Below are positions 60,322 through 64,000 of a stretch of 64,000 nucleotides of DNA, in pieces. A model generated the notes under the pieces. The model ran no database searches, had not been told where the DNA came from, and worked only from the letters and a program-made list of their open reading frames with translations. This DNA is from Thainema sp966674685 (GTDB lineage Bacteria; Cyanobacteriota; Cyanobacteriia; Phormidesmidales; Phormidesmidaceae). Location of the stretch: assembly GCA_966674685.1 (NCBI GenBank), contig CBKWJC010000015.1, positions 21,432-85,431 of the forward strand. The letters run 5' to 3'. Within the stretch, counting starts at the first letter, position 1, and every line of letters starts with the position of its first letter. The position numbers were made by a program, and so were the translations under genes.

Positions 60322-62052
60322 TTATATTGCTTGCTGAGTATCGACTAATTCCAGATCTGACAGACGTAAAATAACGGCAACCAATGGAACAGGCTGATTC
60401 ATCCACTTAGCCCAGCAGGTTCCATCCCGATTAATTCGATGAACTCTAAACCAGGCTTTGTCAGATCGACGTTGAACAATGCTGTAGGGTTTAATCTCTA
60501 GCTGATGTTCTACTGCTTTCTCCCCTATCAATCTCTGTTGAGTTCTTTCTTCCCTAATAGAGGGAGAACTAGAACTAACACTTAGTAGGGAGGGTGTGTA
60601 ACCCATTGATTTTTCGTTGGTTTCAGAAACAGCCTGAGAACTGCCATTTGATACTGAGTCACCGGAAACGCTCTCAGCATCCAGGGTTACACACTCTGAT
60701 ATTGAAACAGGTTGCTCAGATTCCTGACTGATTGAGAGAATTTCAAGCTCAACGCTGACTGAAACACTTGTAGTATCTACAGCCGTATCCGCTTTCATGT
60801 GCTGAGGATGCCACAGGTCAAGATGTTTTCTGAGCGTTGTGGCACTACATCCGGCTTCCTTACAGATGAGTTCCTGTCGTGCTTTGACTGTTTTCGGTAA
60901 TGCACCATCCCTAGCGATCATCGCCGCGATCGCACCTTTGATGCGTTGAAGTGCATCTTGGCTGCGTTCCCCGTTGGATGGAGCCTTTGGCTCTTTAGGT
61001 TTCTTGGCACGACTGCCATAAGGAAAGTACTTGTTATTCTTTTCGTTGCATTTAACCCAATCTCGTACCCGCCTCTCAATTTCATGTTTATGTTGGCAAT
61101 ATTGTTCATAACCAGGAAGGCGGACAATCTCTCTTGAAACTAAATGCTCAGCCTCATATCCCTTCAGCCCTAAGAAAACTATTGCATAGGTGCAATAGTC
61201 CCGAACAAGACCGTTCGTTTGGCCGTGGTCTGTCCACCCCCTTTCTATGACAGATTCAAGCCGAAATTTCCATTCGGTTCCATCACCTGAACCTGAATAC
61301 GTGAATGAATGAGCCACTGCAACAATTTCTTCTAGGAGTTCAAAATCTTGCTGTGCAGCTTTGTCACACCATTCATCAATCAGCCGTTCCAGTGAATTAT
61401 GAACAGGCTGGAAACGTTCATCCAAAACATACGAGCCAATCTGGAGCATCAAGCGATGTGCAGCGTAAAGCATACGATTAGATGAACGGACATTTGGGAA
61501 AAGCTCCAATTGCCCAGGCTTGACTACAAATCCGGCTTGGATCAGGCAGTTTTGCACAGCCAATGCCAGTTTGTAACAAGACAACGGTTTAGGCAGTGGA
61601 AAGTAAAGATGTAAACCTTCGGATGGACTGGAACGAACTCGTATGAATTGATTGAGTCCAAGGCTTCTCAATGCAGCCAAAACAGCAAAGAACTGCTGTA
61701 TGTCGTTATATGGGTGATATTGACTGCCAATATCGATGTCAATCATCAGATACCAAGTCAATCCACCGTTACTAGTTTTGTTCGTTGAAAATCGCACCCC
61801 AATAATTTCATTGGGATTTTGCCAACGCTTGTACAAGGTTTCACGGCTTAAAGGATATCCCGTGATGGATGTCCAATCCGGTTTACCCTCAGTGGCCTTA
61901 GCTGTGATAAAGTCCCACGGATGAAACAAGTCAAACCAGTCCAAGACCTTTTTAGAGGCTTTTTGAGGACGGCGATCGCTAGCGTCTTCTAGTGGAAGAC
62001 GGTGTTCTAAATCTGATTTTGCGATCGCATCCGGAGATGTGCGATCGCTCAT
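60322..62052 (-). CDS. Archaeo-eukaryotic primase-like replication protein
   Basis: 576-residue protein. The N-terminal domain shows the AEP primase/polymerase pattern: YLMIDIDIGS with the metal-binding D105 and D107, then SSPSEGLHLYFPLP with His148, as in motif I and motif II. A helical domain (about 240-345) follows. A third part near 375-420 (RIKGAIAAMIARDGALPKTV, ICKEAGCSATTLRKHLDLW) is a helix-turn-helix, and the tail is Ser-rich with a small SH3-like end. Such proteins initiate replication of plasmids and integrative elements. It overlaps the Xis-like gene by four bases. No helicase domain is seen. Confidence 0.75.
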   Translation of the reverse strand: MSDRTSPDAIAKSDLEHRLPLEDASDRRPQKASKKVLDWFDLFHPWDFITAKATEGKPDWTSITGYPLSRETLYKRWQNPNEIIGVRFSTNKTSNGGLTWYLMIDIDIGSQYHPYNDIQQFFAVLAALRSLGLNQFIRVRSSPSEGLHLYFPLPKPLSCYKLALAVQNCLIQAGFVVKPGQLELFPNVRSSNRMLYAAHRLMLQIGSYVLDERFQPVHNSLERLIDEWCDKAAQQDFELLEEIVAVAHSFTYSGSGDGTEWKFRLESVIERGWTDHGQTNGLVRDYCTYAIVFLGLKGYEAEHLVSREIVRLPGYEQYCQHKHEIERRVRDWVKCNEKNNKYFPYGSRAKKPKEPKAPSNGERSQDALQRIKGAIAAMIARDGALPKTVKARQELICKEAGCSATTLRKHLDLWHPQHMKADTAVDTTSVSVSVELEILSISQESEQPVSISECVTLDAESVSGDSVSNGSSQAVSETNEKSMGYTPSLLSVSSSSPSIREERTQQRLIGEKAVEHQLEIKPYSIVQRRSDKAWFRVHRINRDGTCWAKWMNQPVPLVAVILRLSDLELVDTQQAI

Positions 62053-62342
62053 GATGCAGCTTTCCTTCCCCGCTTTTTGGGCTGATTGGATGGCAGTGAA
62101 GTTAGGTAAGCCTCAATAGCTCGCTGATGTGCTTGTGGATCAGATTGATTTGCAATCCAGTCCAGAATCAGCGGCAAATTGTAGAGCACGACTCTAGGAT
62201 TCAGCCGTCGCCAATGAATACCCTCTTGCCAAACTCCATTAAGCCGATACCGCTTGAACGTTGTCGTCGATAAACCAATTTCCTGCGAGAGTTGTTTGCC
62301 CTTCACAAAGGTCATGTATTGACCTCCTTCAAAACGTCGCAT
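62049..62342 (-). CDS. Xis/AlpA-like small DNA-binding protein
   Basis: 97 residues. FVKGKQLSQEIGLSTTTFKRYRLNGVWQEGIHWRRLNPR is a winged helix-turn-helix like excisionases and AlpA regulators; a basic tail, KKRGRKAAS, follows. In satellites and integrative elements such proteins bend att DNA or activate the replication genes. Being first in the operon with the primase favours an activator or excision role. The real start may be the methionine at residue 11 (YMTFVKG). Confidence 0.75.
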   Translation of the reverse strand: MRRFEGGQYMTFVKGKQLSQEIGLSTTTFKRYRLNGVWQEGIHWRRLNPRVVLYNLPLILDWIANQSDPQAHQRAIEAYLTSLPSNQPKKRGRKAAS

Positions 62343-62385
62343 GAAGGGTTCCTAATGGGTCTTTTCAACCATAGTCACGACAAAA

Positions 62386-62420
62386 TGGCTCAACTCTATA
62401 CACAATGGGCGTTTGAGCCA
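62386..62420. promoter_or_regulatory. 8-bp inverted repeat in the divergent Xis-like spacer
   Basis: TGGCTCAA (62386-62393) and TTGAGCCA (62413-62420), centres 27 bp apart, lie between the leftward Xis-like gene and the rightward gene at 62454. A plausible operator pair. Confidence 0.4.
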
Positions 62421-62453
62421 CTAAACTGGGGGTAGTGGGGGTAAAACAGCAAT

Positions 62454-62810
62454 ATGAAGAAAACCTTTAGATGTGCATTTCCAGATTGCGGTAAGTCTTT
62501 GAGTTCTAGAAATCGCCACGGTTATTGCCTGGAACACCGTGAACATGCACCACATCGCAAAGCTCGAAAGCCGCATAAAGATAGAGCTAAGGCAAAAACC
62601 AAGCAGGTAGACCTAGCACAACAAAATGCTCAGCTATTGGAGCGGGTTGAATTACTGAAGCGCGAATGCAGGATTTTGGCATTCTCCTTAGAAGAGACGC
62701 TTAGGTTGATGGAAAACCTCGATGTCGGAGAAGCACAGCGAGAAATTAATATCCCGTTTATCCAAAGAAAAAGAGAAACGCTGCGATGGACTTGCCGATG
62801 GAGAAAATAA
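62454..62810 (+). CDS. Small zinc-finger-like, coiled-coil protein
   Basis: 118 residues. The N-terminus carries C7-x4-C12 and C25-x2-H28 (CAFPDCGK, YCLEHREH), consistent with a zinc knuckle. A very basic linker (RKARKPHKDRAKAKTK) follows, then a coiled coil at about 52-90. The pattern suggests nucleic-acid binding. Family not recognised. Divergent from the Xis-like gene and terminated by the hairpin at 62886. Confidence 0.6.
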   Translation: MKKTFRCAFPDCGKSLSSRNRHGYCLEHREHAPHRKARKPHKDRAKAKTKQVDLAQQNAQLLERVELLKRECRILAFSLEETLRLMENLDVGEAQREINIPFIQRKRETLRWTCRWRK

Positions 62811-62885
62811 ACTTCTCCCTTTTACCTGATTTCGGCACATGCGATCGCAACATGAACTCGTTACGGCTCCCAACTATCAAACCAA

Positions 62886-62930
62886 TAAACCAGGTGTGGC
62901 ACATCCTTATGATCTGCCACACCTGGTTTA
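62886..62930. terminator. Bidirectional terminator hairpin
   Basis: TAAACCAGGTGTGGCA (62886-62901) / TGCCACACCTGGTTTA (62915-62930), 16 perfect pairs, 13-base loop, between convergent genes. Confidence 0.75.
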
Positions 62931-62953
62931 AGACTGTCTTGCTATCTAATAAA

Positions 62954-63442
62954 TCAGTTGCCAGAAATGGTGTATTCAAGCTCTAATGCTGATATTGGAG
63001 GAATATAATCGCCTACAAACGTAGCCTCAAACCTGTAGTTATCAGTAGATCTGATTTCTCCTACAGTCTCGTAAGCACTGCCTATTAGCTGATTCCCGTT
63101 AGCTCGCAGAGTCATGCTGACGTTAACGCCTGAAGCTGCTCTTAATGCGGTACAAACGACGGGAATATCAATGCTTGCTTGGGCTGATACGCTAGAACCA
63201 TTACGGGTAGATGAATCCAACAAGAACTCACAATACATTGGGTCATTATTGACGATTGCTTGCTGAATTCTGGCATTCAGTTCAGCTTGATCTTGTGCTC
63301 TGGTATCTGCTTCTGGATCGCAAACAGGTTCTAAGTTGACGATGTTTCCGACCTCATTAATTTGGTAGCAAAAGTAATTTGCTGTGTTTATCTGGGCTAA
63401 CAATAGAAGCTCAAACATATTCTTCTTGGAATGACTATTCAT
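62954..63442 (-). CDS. Hypothetical protein, beta-rich C-terminus
   Basis: 162 residues. After a hydrophobic N-terminus (MFELLLLAQINTANYF, perhaps an uncleaved anchor) there are several Cys (C25, C41, C71, C92) and a C-terminal beta-rich part, LIGSAYETVGEIRSTDNYRFEATF, resembling FxLYD-type domains of cell-surface proteins. No catalytic motif. It is coding by its regular composition and lack of overlap, but the family is unknown to me. Confidence 0.6.
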   Translation of the reverse strand: MNSHSKKNMFELLLLAQINTANYFCYQINEVGNIVNLEPVCDPEADTRAQDQAELNARIQQAIVNNDPMYCEFLLDSSTRNGSSVSAQASIDIPVVCTALRAASGVNVSMTLRANGNQLIGSAYETVGEIRSTDNYRFEATFVGDYIPPISALELEYTISGN

Positions 63443-63499
63443 TTCACTATTCGCAGTCGGAATCCAAGAGCCAGAAACTTTATCAAAAGCTTACATTGA

Positions 63500-63519
63500 G
63501 AGGGACGTAGAAGTCCCTC
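63500..63519 (-). terminator. Small hairpin after the 84-residue gene
   Basis: GAGGGAC (63500-63506) / GTCCCTC (63513-63519), loop GTAGAA, immediately after the gene at 63527 in its reading direction. Confidence 0.5.
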
Positions 63520-63526
63520 AGACGGT

Positions 63527-63781
63527 TTAGCACTCATTCGGTTCTGGCAGATTCACTTCCCAAGATTCTGCGATCGCATAACCCGGAAAGCGACGACGAA
63601 CCTCAGCACAGACATTACAGAAACGGTCAGAGTCCAGTGAGATGAGTTCGCAACGCTCCTGCCAGCCGTCGGCATCATCAACCGGAGTCAGAACAACGCG
63701 AAAGTGGTAGAGAATGCCCAGTTCATAGGCGGCAATCGGTTTGACAGGTGGTTTTGTCGGCGATTGAGTTTGAGCTAGCAT
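63527..63781 (-). CDS. 84-residue hypothetical protein
   Basis: Starts MLAQTQSPTKPPVKPIAAYE, with a compact part LGILYHFRVVLTPVDDADGWQ and FCNVCAEVRRRFPGYAIAESWEV. Paired Cys (FCNVC) could bind metal. It looks like a small single-domain protein; I do not recognise it. A hairpin follows it and another lies upstream (63805-63839). Confidence 0.5.
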   Translation of the reverse strand: MLAQTQSPTKPPVKPIAAYELGILYHFRVVLTPVDDADGWQERCELISLDSDRFCNVCAEVRRRFPGYAIAESWEVNLPEPNEC

Positions 63782-63804
63782 TTAGTTGCTCCAAAGTGAG
63801 TAGT

Positions 63805-63839
63805 GAGGGCGATTTGTGCTTGGCGGTGCGATCGCCCTC
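63805..63839 (-). terminator. Hairpin downstream of the edge gene
   Basis: GAGGGCGAT (63805-63813) / ATCGCCCTC (63831-63839), nine perfect pairs, loop of 17, after the partial gene at 63923 in its reading direction. Confidence 0.5.
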
Positions 63840-63922
63840 GTTTGCATGTTTGGGGTATTAGACTTTATCGGAAATAGGAGAGAAATGGCTGCAAGTCAAC
63901 TTCTCCCGTGGTTGTTTGGGAA

Positions 63923-64000
63923 TTAAGCGGCTTGGTTCAGAGAATTCCGTTGCTGTGCCCGATGGGTCAAGCGGAAATTGTGCAATCCGCAGGCGGTTTC
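63923..64000 (-). CDS. C-terminal fragment of a leftward gene (cut by window edge)
   Basis: Reading leftward from base 64000, an open frame gives ETACGLHNFRLTHRAQQRNS, then five residues and a TAA at 63923-63925. Only 25 residues are visible. The basic ending HNFRLTHRAQQ is reminiscent of transposase C-termini, but this is too short to name. Confidence 0.35.
   Translation of the reverse strand, partial: ETACGLHNFRLTHRAQQRNSLNQAA

Larger units (their letters stand above)
49275..64000. mobile_element. Integrated genomic island at tRNA-Arg(CCT), right end beyond the window
   Basis: Left border is a tRNA-Arg(CCT) fragment holding only the anticodon arm to the 3' end. Everything to its right is accessory: XRE regulator, small unknown genes, SDH_sah protease, type I restriction-modification, VapBC45-like pair, primase-like protein and Xis-like protein. 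Such content is typical of integrative elements or phage satellites that duplicate the tRNA 3' end on insertion. No integrase, relaxase or capsid gene is seen in the window, so the type of element is inference. The intact tRNA gene and the integrase would be expected to the right of 64,000. Confidence 0.7.

Noticed and set aside
1..64000. CRISPR array or cas genes
   Set aside because: No regularly spaced repeats of 25-40 bases and no Cas-like protein were found; the repeats seen are low-complexity tracts or isolated hairpins.

Overview
The window is a piece of a cyanobacterial chromosome. The HIP1 octamer GCGATCGC recurs throughout. The gene set is cyanobacterial: ndhH, a pilMNOQ cluster, a class II fructose-bisphosphate aldolase, an ABA4-like protein, DUF6887/DUF6888 proteins and a Sll0783-type nitrilase cluster. 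The many multi-sensor histidine kinases and the low-complexity G-rich spacers suggest a filamentous Leptolyngbya-like genome; that is inference, not something the sequence proves.

Layout, left (core) part, 1-49,270. Type IV pilus genes pilM-pilN-pilO-pilQ read leftward, with pilQ cut by the window edge. Then come a UbiH-like flavin hydroxylase, a hybrid histidine kinase, fructose-bisphosphate aldolase, a small secreted protein, tRNA-Lys(TTT), an aldose epimerase, a CapA-like protein with a long acidic tail, a DUF6888/DUF6887 pair, cytosine deaminase and ndhH. Next are a GH3-type acyl-amido synthetase followed at 27 bp by an aspartyl beta-hydroxylase-like gene, and an ABA4-like membrane protein. 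A leftward five-gene nitrilase (Nit1C) cluster, Sll0783-type to AIR-synthase-like, is preceded by a textbook NtcA-activated promoter. It is followed by a transglutaminase-like gene with an in-frame ochre stop, ribH, a MNT/HEPN pair, a class D beta-lactamase, an OpuC-like ABC transporter pair, a very large PAS histidine kinase split by a frameshift, an MDR reductase, a pentapeptide-repeat membrane protein, an HhoA-type protease, thiL, an LtrA-like protein and an omega-aminotransferase.

Right (accessory) part, about 49,275-64,000. A 47-nt 3' fragment of tRNA-Arg(CCT) with no 5' half marks one end of an integrated element that runs out of the window. Next to it are three direct TTACACCCAA repeats. 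Inside are an XRE-like regulator, small cyanobacterial proteins, a ClpP/SppA-class (SDH_sah) protease, a complete type I restriction-modification operon (hsdM-hsdS-hsdR), a VapB45/VapC45-like toxin-antitoxin pair, an archaeo-eukaryotic-primase-like replication protein coupled to an Xis/AlpA-like DNA-binding protein, and several unknown small genes. Regulator, Xis-like protein, primase and defence cargo at a tRNA gene is the layout of an integrative mobilizable element or phage satellite. No integrase lies in the window.

The spacers hold several dispersed short-repeat families: two 67-68 bp elements with GTAAGGGCGGGTTT ends, two perfect long hairpins that share one leader but differ in stem sequence, and G-rich tracts built on GGGCTGTAGAG and GGTGGATGGGTAG. 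All calls come from reading sequence and recalled family knowledge; no database search was run.
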